This document shows, in pieces, positions 1 to 9,859 of a stretch of DNA of 56,869 nt. How positions within the stretch are numbered: position 1 is the stretch's first letter; every line of letters begins with the position of its first letter. The notes under the pieces are model-generated. The model saw nothing but the letters and a program-made list of their open reading frames with translations, had not been told where the DNA came from and searched no databases. The DNA lies in the NCBI GenBank assembly GCA_018401615.1, contig JAGYKN010000010.1, positions 1 to 56,869 of the forward strand, given 5' to 3'. A program made the position numbers and the translations under genes. Origin of the DNA: Burkholderiaceae bacterium. Its GTDB lineage: Bacteria > Pseudomonadota > Gammaproteobacteria > Burkholderiales > Burkholderiaceae_A.

Positions 1-930
1 AGCGGGACCAACGTCTCGTTCGAGGTGAACACAAGCAAGGTCAACCAGACTCTTGCATTCACCCACCTCGACCCTTATTGGACAGATGACGGCGTGAGTC
101 GATCATTTGATCTCTACAGCCGAAAATTCAATGCTGATGAACTCAACTCTGTTGGCCAGTACTCGGTTGATACGCTCGGCGTTGGCATGCGCTTTGGCAT
201 TCCCTACACGGAAGAGGACAGGGTCTTTTTTGGGGCTGCATATGAGAGTCAGAAGGTTGGCGGCAACCCAAGTGCGACCAGCAACCCAAATCTTGTGTCG
301 TTCACCAACTCCTATCCCAGCGGGGCAGAGGCCTACCTGATGACCCTGGGCTGGTCCAGAGACTCTCGCGATTCTGGTCTTGCGCCATCCAGGGGAAGGT
401 ATCAATTCCTCAACGGCGACTATGCAACACCGGTTGGAGACCTTGAGTATCTGCGCCTGACTTACGGTCATCAATGGTTTTACCCACTCACGAAATCCAT
501 CACCTATGCGGTCAATGGCGAACTTGGCTATGGCAAGGGAGTCGGGGGGCAGGTTTACCCGCCGACGAAGAACTTCTATGCCGGTGGCATTGGCTCCATT
601 CGGGCGTTCGCAAGCAGTTCAGTGGGTCCCAAGAGCGTTGATGGGACCTCCCTGGGTGGAAGCAAGAGGGCGATTCTCAATAATGAAGTGCTCTTCCCAC
701 TGCCTGGCATGGCCCAAGACCGCACCATTCGAATCTTTACCTATGTCGACATGGGAAATGTCTGGGGTGAAGGCGCCTCCGACAACGGCTCTATTCGGGC
801 CTCTGCAGGGATTGGTCTGAGTTGGCTCTCCCCGGTTGGTCCGCTCAAGCTCAGCATGGGCAATGCCTTTAAGAAGGAGACCACCGATCGGACTCAGCGC
901 CTGCAGTTCCAAATTGGAACAGGCTTCTAG
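1..930 (+). CDS. bamA: Outer membrane protein assembly factor BamA, C-terminal fragment
   Basis: This is the C-terminal beta-barrel part of BamA, the central pore of the complex that folds proteins into the outer membrane. The reading frame is open from base 1, so the gene starts outside the window and only about 309 residues are seen. The stretch FYAGGIGS followed by IRAF at 574-609 is the conserved loop-6 motif, normally VRGF or VRGY. The Arg (601-603) is kept, but the usual Gly is Ala (604-606). The chain ends in Phe (IGTGF), as outer-membrane barrels do. skp and the lpx genes follow downstream, the classic bamA context. Identity is certain; the Ala is unusual. Confidence 0.96.
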   Translation, partial: SGTNVSFEVNTSKVNQTLAFTHLDPYWTDDGVSRSFDLYSRKFNADELNSVGQYSVDTLGVGMRFGIPYTEEDRVFFGAAYESQKVGGNPSATSNPNLVSFTNSYPSGAEAYLMTLGWSRDSRDSGLAPSRGRYQFLNGDYATPVGDLEYLRLTYGHQWFYPLTKSITYAVNGELGYGKGVGGQVYPPTKNFYAGGIGSIRAFASSSVGPKSVDGTSLGGSKRAILNNEVLFPLPGMAQDRTIRIFTYVDMGNVWGEGASDNGSIRASAGIGLSWLSPVGPLKLSMGNAFKKETTDRTQRLQFQIGTGF

Positions 931-986
931 CGGGCCTTGCGACTGCTATGAGACACTTCTAGGGTTATCAACAAGAAGGCAGGGAT

Positions 987-1529
987 ATGTTGCTTTTTAA
1001 ATCAATACCGTTGGTGAGCATGGCCGTCATGGCAATCGGCGTGGGCTTTGCCGCGGCCCTCGCCCCAGGTGAGGCGTTCGCCGCAAACTTTAAGATCGGG
1101 TTTGTCAGCACCGAGCGCATCCTGCGAGATGCCGGGCCAGCCAAGGCGGCGCAGAAGAAGCTTGAGACCGAATTCGCCAAGCGTGAAAAAGAGGTCCAAG
1201 ACCTGGCCGCAAGGCTTCGGGGCATCTCCGAGAAGCTCGAGCGTGACGCACCGGTCATGTCCGAGGCCGAGCGCGGCAAGCGCCAACGCGAGATCACCGA
1301 CATGGAACGCGACCTACAGCGTCGTCAGCGAGAGTTCAGGGAAGACCTCAATCAGCGGCGAAATGAAGAACTCGCGGCTGTGGTCGAGCGCGCGAACCGG
1401 GCCATTAAGCAGATCGCCGAGGCAGAAAAATACGACATCATTTTCCAAGAAGCGGTCTATGCATCGCCTGGTATTGACATCACCGAGAAGGTCATCCGGG
1501 CCTTGAATGGACCCGCTGGCACAAAGTAG
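987..1529 (+). CDS. skp: Periplasmic chaperone Skp/OmpH
   Basis: Skp is a trimeric periplasmic chaperone that carries unfolded outer-membrane proteins from the Sec translocon to the BAM complex. The 180-residue product has an N-terminal signal peptide with likely cleavage after AFA near residue 32. The mature N-terminus (KIGFVSTERIL) is typical of the family. A long charged coiled-coil segment rich in Lys, Arg and Glu (about residues 55-145) forms the tentacles. It lies 56 bp after bamA, and its last 23 bp overlap the start of lpxD, implying co-transcription and coupled translation. Confidence 0.95.
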   Translation: MLLFKSIPLVSMAVMAIGVGFAAALAPGEAFAANFKIGFVSTERILRDAGPAKAAQKKLETEFAKREKEVQDLAARLRGISEKLERDAPVMSEAERGKRQREITDMERDLQRRQREFREDLNQRRNEELAAVVERANRAIKQIAEAEKYDIIFQEAVYASPGIDITEKVIRALNGPAGTK

Positions 1530-2580
1530 AAGCCACGGTCTGTCTGCGGCTGATTTTGTCGCAGCGATTGGTGGCACGATCGAGGGAGACCCCCACTGCC
1601 GGGTGCAGCGGTTCGCACCGTTGGCAGTCGCTGTCGAGGGTGAGGCCAGTTTTCTGGCCCATCCAAGGTTTCAGCCCCAGCTTGCATCGTCTCAGGCCAG
1701 TCTGTTGGTGGTCCGTGAGCAGGATGCGCCACCGAAAAACACCTTTCGGGCCGTCATCCTCACCCAGGACCCCTACCTCTACTTTGCACAGGCCTCGGCC
1801 CTCTTGCTGAGCAGGCATCGGCGTGCCGAGGTGAACGAGACCGTTGTGCAGCCAGGTGCCCAGGTCTCGTCTGCTGCAAGGCTTGGAAGTCGGGTGAGGG
1901 TGGGTGCCGGCAGTGTGATCGAGGCAGGTGCGCAGATTGGAGACGACTCAGATATCGGAGCGCTCTGCCACATCGGAGGCGGTGTTCGCATTGGGGCAGC
2001 TGCCATGATTCACGCTCGGGTGACCATCTCGGCCGGTGTTGTCATCGGCGACCGTGCGGTGATTCAATCCGGCGCTGTTATCGGCTCGGAGGGATTCGGA
2101 TTCGCCGTCACGCCCGACCAGACCTGGGTGAAGATTCCGCAGCTTGGCGGTGTGGTGATCGGAGACGATGTCGAGGTGGGTGCCAACACGGTGATAGACG
2201 CTGGAACCCTGACCCCAACTCGAATTGGAAATGGGGTCAAGCTCGACAACCTCATTCAGGTGGCACACAACGTGGAGATTGGTGACCACACTGCAATTGC
2301 TGGGTGTGTTGGCATTGCAGGCAGTGCCAAGATTGGTCGTCACTGCCAGATTGGCGGAGCCGCCGGGATTCTCGGGCACCTGGAGATTGCGGATGGGACG
2401 ATCATCGGTCCCATGAGCCTGGTCATGTCGAGTATCTTGACGCCAGGAAAATACGTCGGTGTGATGCCATTGCAGCCCCATCGGGACTGGCAACGCTCTG
2501 CTGCCCAGATTCGAAGGCTTGCCCGACAACGCACAACACCTGAAAACAACCGTCGCCTTGGCGATGACGATCACTCCTGA
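1507..2580 (+). CDS. lpxD: UDP-3-O-(3-hydroxyacyl)glucosamine N-acyltransferase LpxD
   Basis: LpxD adds the second 3-hydroxyacyl chain to UDP-3-O-acyl-glucosamine in lipid A synthesis. The 357-residue protein has the N-terminal uridine-binding domain (GGTIEGD, then FLAHPRF) followed by left-handed beta-helix hexapeptide repeats from about residue 110 to 320. The catalytic His is in QVAHNVEIG (His254). The C-terminal helix includes the PLQPHRDW segment. The ATG at 1507 lies inside the end of skp, 23 bp before its stop. I see no better start, and the N-terminal domain needs most of this length. Confidence 0.95.
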   Translation: MDPLAQSRSHGLSAADFVAAIGGTIEGDPHCRVQRFAPLAVAVEGEASFLAHPRFQPQLASSQASLLVVREQDAPPKNTFRAVILTQDPYLYFAQASALLLSRHRRAEVNETVVQPGAQVSSAARLGSRVRVGAGSVIEAGAQIGDDSDIGALCHIGGGVRIGAAAMIHARVTISAGVVIGDRAVIQSGAVIGSEGFGFAVTPDQTWVKIPQLGGVVIGDDVEVGANTVIDAGTLTPTRIGNGVKLDNLIQVAHNVEIGDHTAIAGCVGIAGSAKIGRHCQIGGAAGILGHLEIADGTIIGPMSLVMSSILTPGKYVGVMPLQPHRDWQRSAAQIRRLARQRTTPENNRRLGDDDHS

Positions 2581-2590
2581 GGCCCCTAAG

Positions 2591-3043
2591 ATGGATATTC
2601 GGCAGATACTCGACACCCTTCCACATCGCTACCCGTTTCTCTTGGTTGACAGGGTCCTCTCGATCACCCCGGGCCAGAGCATCGTTGCATTGAAGAACGT
2701 CACCATGAATGAGGAGTTCTTCAATGGGCACTTCCCTCATTACCAGGTGATGCCAGGCGTGCTCATCATCGAGGCCCTGGCGCAGGCAGCAGGGATACTG
2801 TCGTTTAAGACCATGGGCAACGCTGCAGATAAGGAGTCTGTCTACTTCTTTGTTGGAATCGATAACGCTCGCTTTAAGCGGCCGGTGGTCCCAGGCGACG
2901 CCCTCCATCTCCATGTCTCCATTGAGCGTCACTCTCGGGGGCTTTGGAAATACAAGACACGGGCCCTCGTAGAGGGGCAGTTGGCCGCTGAGGCCGATCT
3001 GATGTGTGCCTTGCGTGAGGTTCCAAAGGAAGCCTCTGCATGA
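2591..3043 (+). CDS. fabZ: 3-hydroxyacyl-ACP dehydratase FabZ
   Basis: FabZ dehydrates 3-hydroxyacyl-ACP in fatty acid elongation and competes with LpxA/LpxD for 3-hydroxyacyl-ACP, which explains its place among lpx genes. The ATG at 2591 gives 150 residues beginning [20 protein letters not shown], the normal N-terminus; an upstream in-frame ATG at 2519 lies inside lpxD and would add an unrelated tail. Catalytic His47 (NGHFPHY) and Glu61 (EALAQ) of the hot-dog fold are present. The stop overlaps lpxA by 4 bp (ATGA). Confidence 0.96.
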   Translation: MDIRQILDTLPHRYPFLLVDRVLSITPGQSIVALKNVTMNEEFFNGHFPHYQVMPGVLIIEALAQAAGILSFKTMGNAADKESVYFFVGIDNARFKRPVVPGDALHLHVSIERHSRGLWKYKTRALVEGQLAAEADLMCALREVPKEASA

Positions 3044-3831
3044 GTCTGATCCACGCCACGGCGCTGGTGGATCAGTCAGCAGCGCTTCATGAGACTGTCG
3101 AGGTGGGTCCATTTGCCATTGTGGGACCGGGCGTGGTGCTCGGGGAGGCCTGTCGGCTCCATGCTCACGCGCAGGTCACTGGCGGGGCCATTCTCGGTGA
3201 GCGCAATGAGATCTTCTCCCATGCGGTGATTGGCAATCCTCCCCAGGACAAGAAATACAGGGGCGAGAAGACGCGCCTCGAGATTGGTTCAGGCAATACC
3301 TTTCGCGAGTCTGTGACCATCAACCTTGGCACCGTCCAAGACGGTGGCGTGACGCGCATTGGCCACGGCAACTGGATCATGGCGTACGTGCACATTGCGC
3401 ACGACTGTCAGATCGGTTCAAACACCATCATGGCCAACGCGGCGCAGCTCGGCGGCCATGTGCATGTTGACGACTGGGCCATCGTCGGCGGCATCACTGC
3501 TGTGCATCAGTTCGTGAGAATTGGTGCGCACGCCATGACCGGGGCCGGCACCACCCTGACCCAGGATCTCCCACCCTATGTCATGGCCAATGGGAACCCA
3601 GCCTCTCCGCATGGCATCAACATTGAGGGCTTGCGCCGTCGCGGGTTTTCAGACGATGTCCTTCGTCTGCTCAGGCGAGCCTACAAGACGCTCTACAAGT
3701 CTGGAATGGGCCTTGCACAGGCCATCGAGGTGATTCGATCTGAGAGCACCGAGTTAAACGGCACCGATGCCGCAGCCCTCGAGGCCCTGATTCGTTTCCT
3801 GGAAGTGCAGGGCCGCGGGATTGTCCGATAG
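3040..3831 (+). CDS. lpxA: UDP-N-acetylglucosamine O-acyltransferase LpxA
   Basis: LpxA performs the first lipid A step, moving a 3-hydroxyacyl chain from ACP to the 3-OH of UDP-GlcNAc. At 263 residues it is family-sized. It is a left-handed beta-helix with the catalytic His in HIAHDC (His121, matching E. coli His125) and the C-terminal helical part with IEGLRRRGF. The position matching the E. coli acyl-length ruler Gly173 is Ala169 in GAHAMTGAG. It overlaps fabZ by 4 bp and lpxB by up to 11 bp. Confidence 0.96.
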   Translation: MSLIHATALVDQSAALHETVEVGPFAIVGPGVVLGEACRLHAHAQVTGGAILGERNEIFSHAVIGNPPQDKKYRGEKTRLEIGSGNTFRESVTINLGTVQDGGVTRIGHGNWIMAYVHIAHDCQIGSNTIMANAAQLGGHVHVDDWAIVGGITAVHQFVRIGAHAMTGAGTTLTQDLPPYVMANGNPASPHGINIEGLRRRGFSDDVLRLLRRAYKTLYKSGMGLAQAIEVIRSESTELNGTDAAALEALIRFLEVQGRGIVR

Positions 3832-4987
3832 CCCAACGATGCCCCGCCGACTGGCCTTGGTGGCTGGCGAGGCTTCTGGAGATCTGATTGCAGCTGAGTC
3901 CCTCGCCCACCTAAGAGGCCAGGGACTCACCTTAGAGGGAATCGGTGGGCCGCAGTTGGAGGCCCTTGGCATGGACTGCTGGGAGCAATCCGATGCCCTG
4001 GCTGTGCGGGGCTACCTGGAGGCGCTCTCCAGGCTGCCATCCATCCTCGCGATTCGGCACCGTCTGCTGCGTCGGCTTTTGTCAGATCCCCCAGCTGTGT
4101 TCCTTGGCGTAGACGCCCCAGACTTTAACCTCGGCGTGGAGGCACGTCTTCGACAGATCGGCGTGACGACGGTTCATCTGGTGAGCCCGACAATCTGGGC
4201 CTGGCGGCCAGAGAGAATCAAGGCCATTGCCCAGGCTGTCGACCATATGTTGTGCCTCTTTCCGTTTGAGCCTGACTGGTATCGAGGCACCCGTGTCCAT
4301 GCAGAATTTGTTGGGCACCCTCTGGCTGACAAAATTGAGTTTGACCAAGACCCCCTGGCAGCCAAGCGTGCGCTGGGAATTTCCACGCAACGTCCGTTGC
4401 TTGCGGTGATGCCTGGTTCTCGTCAATCGGAGATCAGGTGGGTCGCCCCCTCGTTTCTCTTGGCAGCCTCGGAGATGGCACGCCACTTTGAGGTCTACAT
4501 ACCAGCCGCCTCCGCATCGGTTGCCCAGGCCATCCGGCGGCTCCCAGCCTGGGGGCCTGCAGAGCAGAGCGGCGTTCGCATGCTGCTGCCTGATGCCCGG
4601 CCGGGTCGGCCGATCTCGCACCTTCTGCTGGAGGCGGCTGATCTGGTGCTTGTTGCCAGCGGAACGGCCACGCTCGAGGCTGCACTTGCGGGGCGACCAA
4701 TGGTCATTGGTTACCGGGTTCCAAGAACGACTCATTGGCTCATGCGTCGTCGTGCACAGGTGCGACATGTTGGCCTCCCAAACCTTCTATTAAAGAGGGA
4801 TCTTGTCCCAGAGTGCTTGCAGGATGCCTGCACGCCAGTCCAGTTGTTGGACGCGCTTCGAGGTGTTTACGAGAGTCCAGAGCGCCTTCGGCAGATGAAG
4901 TCAGGGTTCGCGCAAATCCATCAGGCCTTGCGGCAGTCGGCTGCCGCGCGGGTGGGGAACCGTCTGTCGGAGTTGATCACCAGATGA
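3821..4987 (+). CDS. lpxB: Lipid-A-disaccharide synthase LpxB
   Basis: LpxB is a GT-B glycosyltransferase that condenses UDP-2,3-diacylglucosamine with lipid X to form the lipid A disaccharide at the inner membrane. GEASGD near the N-terminus and the GSR motif (VMPGSRQSEI) in the middle are hallmark segments; VASGTATLEAAL binds the nucleotide sugar. The longest form starts at TTG 3821 and overlaps lpxA; an ATG at 3839 (MPRRLALVAGEASGD) is an equally good start and would leave a 7-bp gap. The stop overlaps rnhB at ATGATG. Confidence 0.95.
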   Translation: MSDSPTMPRRLALVAGEASGDLIAAESLAHLRGQGLTLEGIGGPQLEALGMDCWEQSDALAVRGYLEALSRLPSILAIRHRLLRRLLSDPPAVFLGVDAPDFNLGVEARLRQIGVTTVHLVSPTIWAWRPERIKAIAQAVDHMLCLFPFEPDWYRGTRVHAEFVGHPLADKIEFDQDPLAAKRALGISTQRPLLAVMPGSRQSEIRWVAPSFLLAASEMARHFEVYIPAASASVAQAIRRLPAWGPAEQSGVRMLLPDARPGRPISHLLLEAADLVLVASGTATLEAALAGRPMVIGYRVPRTTHWLMRRRAQVRHVGLPNLLLKRDLVPECLQDACTPVQLLDALRGVYESPERLRQMKSGFAQIHQALRQSAAARVGNRLSELITR

Positions 4988-5601
4988 TGTCCTGGGACAT
5001 CGGGGTGGACGAGGCAGGCCGGGGCCCGCTGGCTGGCCCAGTCTGCGCGGCGGCTGTGAGCCTCACCGGGGTCTCTCAGGACTGGGGGCTGGCGGACTCC
5101 AAACGTTTGAGTGCGCGCAGGCGAGCAATCCTCGAGCCACAGATTCAATGTGGTGCCGCGGCCTTTGGCATTGGCTGGGCAAGCGTCGATGAGATCGATC
5201 AGCACAATATATTGGTGGCAACCTGCATGGCCATGTCCCGCGCGGTGCGGTCGTGCCAGCTTGTGATCTGTCGGGATCATGATGCCGATGCCCAGCTGCG
5301 GGTCCAGGTGGATGGATCGATCCACCCTGGCCGCTATGTTGTCCCAGAGGACTGGCCCTGGGAGACGCAGACGCATATTGGCGGGGATGGCTTCATCGAT
5401 GCAATCTCTGCGGCCTCCATTCTTGCAAAGGTGGCCAGAGATCGACTGATGAACAGACTGGATCAGGAGCATCCGGGCTATGGATTTGCTCAGCATCTCG
5501 GATATGGGACCAAGGCTCACCTCCAAGCACTTCGAGAGCATGGCCCCAGCCCCATTCACAGGCGCACATTTCGTCCTGTGTCTGAGTGGCGGCAGGCCTA
5601 G
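4984..5601 (+). CDS. rnhB: Ribonuclease HII
   Basis: RNase HII cleaves RNA in RNA-DNA hybrids and removes single ribonucleotides from DNA. From ATG 4984 it is 205 residues and opens with DIGVDEAGRGPLAGPV, which holds the Asp and Glu metal ligands. SKRLSARRR and DAISAASILAKVARD supply further conserved catalytic positions. The frame stays open upstream to 4735, but that part lies inside lpxB and is not RNase-like. The first ATG overlaps the lpxB TGA by 4 bp. rnhB after lpxB is common in proteobacteria. Confidence 0.95.
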   Translation: MMSWDIGVDEAGRGPLAGPVCAAAVSLTGVSQDWGLADSKRLSARRRAILEPQIQCGAAAFGIGWASVDEIDQHNILVATCMAMSRAVRSCQLVICRDHDADAQLRVQVDGSIHPGRYVVPEDWPWETQTHIGGDGFIDAISAASILAKVARDRLMNRLDQEHPGYGFAQHLGYGTKAHLQALREHGPSPIHRRTFRPVSEWRQA

Positions 5602-5604
5602 ACG

Positions 5605-6534
5605 ATGGACCTCATCGAGTCACCCCAGAACGAACGGTTCATGCATGTTGTGCGGGTGGCGACCCAGCCGCGATATCGTCGAGAGCACCGCGAGACATGG
5701 GTCGAGGGCCTCCGGCTCGTTGAGGCGGCCTTGGCTGCTGTCGCAGGCTCAGTCTCGGCGGCTCGATTGCTGGTGCTGGCTGCTCCCATCGCAAAGGCAC
5801 CGACTCCACGGCAGGCGGCCCTGATTGATCGCGCCCATCAGCAGATGATTCCTGTGCTGGTGCTGTCTGATGTTTTGTTTCGTCAAGTCACTCAGGTCGA
5901 GCAGGCGCAGGGCCTCGGGTTGATCTGGTCGACCAAGACAGATGAGAAAGAAGGCACAGACCTGCCCCTTAACTTGCCCCTAAAGCTGCCCCTCATCCTG
6001 CCCTCGGAGGGTCTTGCAGATGGCATCTTGCTCGATGGTGTGCAAGACCCAGGCAATGTTGGATCCCTCCTTCGCACTGCAGCGGCCGCCGGTGTGAGAT
6101 GGGCCATGGCCACCAAAGGCACCGCAGAACTCAGCTCCCCAAAGGCCCTCAGGGCGGCGATGGGGGGTCACTTCTCAATTGCCCTCAGAGAGGGCCTCAG
6201 TCCTGAGATGGTCCTGCATCTCATGGAGGCGTCGGGGGTCTTGCCGGTTGCAGCCGTTCTTGCCGATGAGGCCCCAGATCAGCTGATGCAATCGACCAGG
6301 AGTGTCTTTGAATCGGCGCCCGGACACGTCTTAAACGAGCGCAGGCCGCTGGTCTGGGTCTTTGGCCAGGAGGGTGCGGGTGTGTCGCAGGCCATCCTCG
6401 CCTGGCCAACCCTCCAGCGCGTCACCATTCCTCAGGCCAATGCGGTGGAGTCCCTCAATGTTGCAGCGGCCGCAGCGATCTGTCTTTTTGAGAGACGACG
6501 GCGTTGGCTCATCGCCCAAGGCGCAGGGTATTGA
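5605..6534 (+). CDS. TrmH/SpoU-family RNA 2'-O-methyltransferase
   Basis: This is a SPOUT-class methyltransferase that would methylate ribose 2'-O in tRNA or rRNA using SAM. The C-terminal domain shows the three family motifs in order: DGVQDPGNVGSLLRTAAAAG, VWVFGQEGAGVS, and TIPQANAVESLNVAAAAAI. The N-terminal 100 residues resemble the SpoU substrate-binding domain (SPQNERFMHV... REHRETWVEG). It starts 3 bp after rnhB, so it is probably in the same transcript. Its last 26 bp overlap the 3' end of the convergent ppsR. The exact RNA target cannot be told from sequence. Confidence 0.9.
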   Translation: MDLIESPQNERFMHVVRVATQPRYRREHRETWVEGLRLVEAALAAVAGSVSAARLLVLAAPIAKAPTPRQAALIDRAHQQMIPVLVLSDVLFRQVTQVEQAQGLGLIWSTKTDEKEGTDLPLNLPLKLPLILPSEGLADGILLDGVQDPGNVGSLLRTAAAAGVRWAMATKGTAELSSPKALRAAMGGHFSIALREGLSPEMVLHLMEASGVLPVAAVLADEAPDQLMQSTRSVFESAPGHVLNERRPLVWVFGQEGAGVSQAILAWPTLQRVTIPQANAVESLNVAAAAAICLFERRRRWLIAQGAGY

Positions 6535-7336
6535 GGATGGTCGTGGCGATTTCCTCGATTGATTTTGTGGTGGTCGAGAGCCACTGAATTCCCTCTCGCC
6601 TCATCATGACCTCGGCGGTGGCCACCTCGTAGCGGCAGTTCTCCAGGGTGGCATAACGCGAACCTGGCCGTCGCTCGTTGCGGATGTCAGACAGGCGAAT
6701 CGGGTCGATCGTGAGTCCAAAGCACTTTGCCTTAACGGCCTCAATTGCTGCGGGTAATTTATTGCGCTCGAAATCTTCTGGAATGAGGGGGTAGTTGGCA
6801 ATCTTTAGCCCGTATTGCATGGAGAGGTAGAGGCTTGTGGGCGTCTTTCCACTGCGTGAGACACCGATCAAAATCACATCTGATTCATTGAGGTTGATCG
6901 CTGTCTGCCCATCGTCATGGGCCAGTGAGAAGTTGATGGCCTCAATTCGATTCTTATAGGCCTCGGAATCGGTGGCGTGATGGAACCGTCCAATCGTGTG
7001 ATTGGACTTGACGCCAAGCTCGCGCTCGAGCGGCCCTACAAATGTCTCAAAGAGATCAAGGTGCAGGGCCCTGGTCTGCCGAATCCTCTGGCTGGTCTGC
7101 GGGCTCACGAGGGTAGAAAAGACCACAGGGGGCTTGCCATCAGCCAGTCCCTGGGCCTCGATCTCCCTGGCGGCCGCCTCAGCCTTATCGAGCGAGTCGA
7201 TAAAGGGTAATCGGCGATGGGAAAATCGAAGCTGATCAAACTGGGCCAGGATCGAGCTTCCCATCGTCTCTGCGGTGATGCCCGTCCCATCTGAGACAAA
7301 AAAGACGGTTCGCCCCGCTGCCTCTACCCCAGTCAT
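6509..7336 (-). CDS. ppsR: PEP synthase regulatory protein (kinase/pyrophosphorylase, DUF299)
   Basis: PpsR inactivates PEP synthase by ADP-dependent phosphorylation and reactivates it by Pi-dependent phosphorolysis. The 275-residue protein begins with VFFVSDGTGITAE, the family signature, and has the P-loop GVSRSGKTPTSLYLS in the middle. SRYATLENCRYE and REGIQWLSTTTKSIEEIA are further conserved C-terminal blocks. It is divergent from ppsA with an 87-bp gap, the standard pairing of regulator and target. Its 3' end overlaps the methyltransferase gene by 26 bp. Confidence 0.95.
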   Translation of the reverse strand: MTGVEAAGRTVFFVSDGTGITAETMGSSILAQFDQLRFSHRRLPFIDSLDKAEAAAREIEAQGLADGKPPVVFSTLVSPQTSQRIRQTRALHLDLFETFVGPLERELGVKSNHTIGRFHHATDSEAYKNRIEAINFSLAHDDGQTAINLNESDVILIGVSRSGKTPTSLYLSMQYGLKIANYPLIPEDFERNKLPAAIEAVKAKCFGLTIDPIRLSDIRNERRPGSRYATLENCRYEVATAEVMMRREGIQWLSTTTKSIEEIATTILNTLRLGR

Positions 7337-7354
7337 CGTCGCATCTCGCTCATC

Positions 7355-7366
7355 AGAAGGGCTTCT
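7355..7366. promoter_or_regulatory. Short inverted repeat between ppsR and ppsA
   Basis: AGAAG-GG-CTTCT is a perfect 5-bp-arm inverted repeat in the 87-bp divergent spacer. A TAAAAT hexamer at 7377-7382 could be the ppsA -10, but no good -35 lies at the right distance. A regulator site is possible; the arms are short enough to arise by chance. Confidence 0.25.
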
Positions 7367-7423
7367 TAGAACCCGTTAAAATTGCGCCAACCCCAAAATT
7401 ATCATCATCTTAGGAGAAGTTTC

Positions 7424-9859
7424 ATGAGCACCACAAATGCCAGTGGAGACACTGGCCGGCAGATGGTCGTGCCCTTTGAGCTGCTTCGAATGACCGATGT
7501 GGATGCCGTTGGTGGGAAGAACGCCTCCCTCGGCGAGATGATCAGCCAACTCTCGGCGACGGGCGTTCGGGTTCCGGGCGGCTTTGCCACCACGGCCCAC
7601 GCCTTTCATGAATTGCTAAAGCACGCAGGCCTCGAGACTCGCATCGCGCGGCGCCTCGAGGGCCTCAACACCGAAGATGTCCGAGCACTTGCAGCCTGTG
7701 GGGCAGAGATCCGTCGCTGGGTCATTGAGACGCCCCTGCCGGCCCGCCTGGAGTCTGAGATTCGTGCAGCCTTTGCTGCCCTGTCCGCCACGGAGGGTCC
7801 AGACGCATCCTGGGCTGTGAGGTCCTCCGCCACTGCCGAGGACTTACCAGATGCCTCCTTCGCCGGTCAGCAGGAGACCTTTCTCAATGTGGTGGGCATT
7901 GAAGATGTCTTAGACAAGATCAAGCATGTCTTTGCATCGCTCTACAACGACAGGGCCATCAGCTACCGCGTTCACAAGGGCTTTGCCCATGCGGGGGTGG
8001 CGCTGTCTGCAGGTGTTCAGAGGATGGTTCGATCCGATCTTGGCGCTGCCGGTGTGATGTTTACCATCGACACCGAGTCTGGCTTTGATCAGGTGGTCTT
8101 TATCACCAGTTCTTACGGCCTGGGCGAGACGGTGGTGCAGGGCGCAGTCAATCCAGATGAGTTCTATGTTCACAAGCCCATGCTCGCGGCCGGAGCGATG
8201 CCAGTCATTCGCAGGCAGATTGGCAGCAAACTCATCAAGATGGTCTTCTCCTCTGAAGAGGAACGTCGGGCAACTGGCAAGGCAGTCAAGACGGTCGATG
8301 TGGCCCTTGAAGAGCGCAACCGTTATTCCCTCACACGAGAGCAGACAGTCGACCTGGCCAAGTTCGCCGTCATCATTGAGAACCACTATGGCCGTCCGAT
8401 GGACATTGAATGGGGACTCGACGGGCGAGACGGCGAACTCTTTATCCTGCAGGCCAGACCGGAGACAGTAAAGTCGCAGCAGACATCATCCGAGCAACAG
8501 ATGCGCTACGCATTAAAGGGCCACGGCACCATCCTCGCAACAGGCCGGGCCATTGGCCAGAAAATCGGCTCGGGTCCAGTGCGGGTCATCGCCGACTCGG
8601 CCGATATGGACCGTGTTCAGCCAGGCGATGTCCTTGTCACTGACATGACCGACCCGAACTGGGAGCCTGTCATGAAACGGGCCTCAGCAATTGTGACCAA
8701 CCGTGGTGGCCGGACCTGCCATGCTGCCATCATTGCCCGCGAGTTGGGCATTCCGGCAGTGGTGGGGTGCGCAGATGCCACCGAGCGGGTCTCCGATAAC
8801 GTGATGGTCACGGTCTCTTGTGCAGAGGGTGACACAGGCAATGTCTATGAGGGTCTTCTCGAGACCGAGGTCACCACACTGGAGACCGGCGATCTCCCGG
8901 AGATTCCCGTGAAGATCACCATGAACGTCGGAAACCCCCAGCTGGCGTTTGACTTCCAGGCCATCCCAAATGCTGGCGTTGGACTGGCACGTCTCGAGTT
9001 CATCATTAACAACAACATTGGGGTCCATCCGAAGGCGATTCTGGCCTACCCCCATGTCGATGCTGATCTCAAGAATGCAGTCGAGAGAATTGCCAGAGGG
9101 CACACCTCCCCGCGTGATTTCTTTGTCGACAAGCTCGCTGAGGGTGTGGCCACCATTGCGGCAGCCTTCTGGCCCAAGCCCGTGATCGTTCGCATGTCTG
9201 ACTTCAAATCCAATGAGTATCGAAAGCTCATTGGGGGCTCTCGTTATGAGCCCGATGAGGAGAATCCCATGCTTGGGTTTCGAGGGGCGTCTCGCTACAT
9301 TGCTGAGAACTTTCGAGATTGTTTTGCCATGGAGGTCGAGGCGCTGCGGCGTGTCCGTGAGGACATGGGTCTGGTGAACATGGAAATCATGGTGCCCTTT
9401 GTGCGCACCCTGACCGAGGCTCGAACGGTCTGCGACCTCTTGTCCGCCCATGGACTGGGCCGGGGCAGCGGCGCCAAGCCGGATGGCACCGGTGGTCTGA
9501 GGCTCATCATGATGTGCGAGCTGCCATCAAACGCAATATTGGCCGATGAGTTCCTGGCCTACTTCGACGGGTTCTCGATTGGCTCCAACGACCTGACCCA
9601 ACTCACGCTTGGCCTTGACCGCGACTCGGGCCTCATTGCCGAGTCGTTCGATGAGCGCGATGAGGCGGTCAAACGGCTGCTCGAGATGGCCATCGTGGCC
9701 TGTAACAAGGCCGGCAAATATGTTGGTATCTGTGGCCAAGGCCCCTCAGACCACCCCGATCTGGCGCTGTGGCTCATGGAAAAGGGAATTCAGTCGATGT
9801 CTCTGAACCCAGACACAGTGATTGACACCTGGCGCAGCCTGGCCAATCGACCTCACTGA
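7424..9859 (+). CDS. ppsA: Phosphoenolpyruvate synthase
   Basis: PpsA converts pyruvate, ATP and water to PEP, AMP and Pi, allowing gluconeogenesis from pyruvate. The ATG at 7424 follows a good ribosome site (TAGGAGAAG) and gives 811 residues, close to the usual 790-810; an in-frame ATG at 7382 lacks such a site. The N-terminal ATP-grasp domain ([11 protein letters not shown]... [22 protein letters not shown]) is followed by the swivelling phospho-His domain ([14 protein letters not shown]) and the TIM-barrel PEP/pyruvate domain with [11 protein letters not shown] and the catalytic Cys in GICGQGPSD. Confidence 0.97.
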   Translation: MSTTNASGDTGRQMVVPFELLRMTDVDAVGGKNASLGEMISQLSATGVRVPGGFATTAHAFHELLKHAGLETRIARRLEGLNTEDVRALAACGAEIRRWVIETPLPARLESEIRAAFAALSATEGPDASWAVRSSATAEDLPDASFAGQQETFLNVVGIEDVLDKIKHVFASLYNDRAISYRVHKGFAHAGVALSAGVQRMVRSDLGAAGVMFTIDTESGFDQVVFITSSYGLGETVVQGAVNPDEFYVHKPMLAAGAMPVIRRQIGSKLIKMVFSSEEERRATGKAVKTVDVALEERNRYSLTREQTVDLAKFAVIIENHYGRPMDIEWGLDGRDGELFILQARPETVKSQQTSSEQQMRYALKGHGTILATGRAIGQKIGSGPVRVIADSADMDRVQPGDVLVTDMTDPNWEPVMKRASAIVTNRGGRTCHAAIIARELGIPAVVGCADATERVSDNVMVTVSCAEGDTGNVYEGLLETEVTTLETGDLPEIPVKITMNVGNPQLAFDFQAIPNAGVGLARLEFIINNNIGVHPKAILAYPHVDADLKNAVERIARGHTSPRDFFVDKLAEGVATIAAAFWPKPVIVRMSDFKSNEYRKLIGGSRYEPDEENPMLGFRGASRYIAENFRDCFAMEVEALRRVREDMGLVNMEIMVPFVRTLTEARTVCDLLSAHGLGRGSGAKPDGTGGLRLIMMCELPSNAILADEFLAYFDGFSIGSNDLTQLTLGLDRDSGLIAESFDERDEAVKRLLEMAIVACNKAGKYVGICGQGPSDHPDLALWLMEKGIQSMSLNPDTVIDTWRSLANRPH

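Noticed and set aside
2423-3112. A 229-residue open frame on the minus strand across fabZ and lpxA
   Set aside because: It is antisense to well-conserved genes and shows no protein-like motifs; long antisense frames are expected at this GC content.
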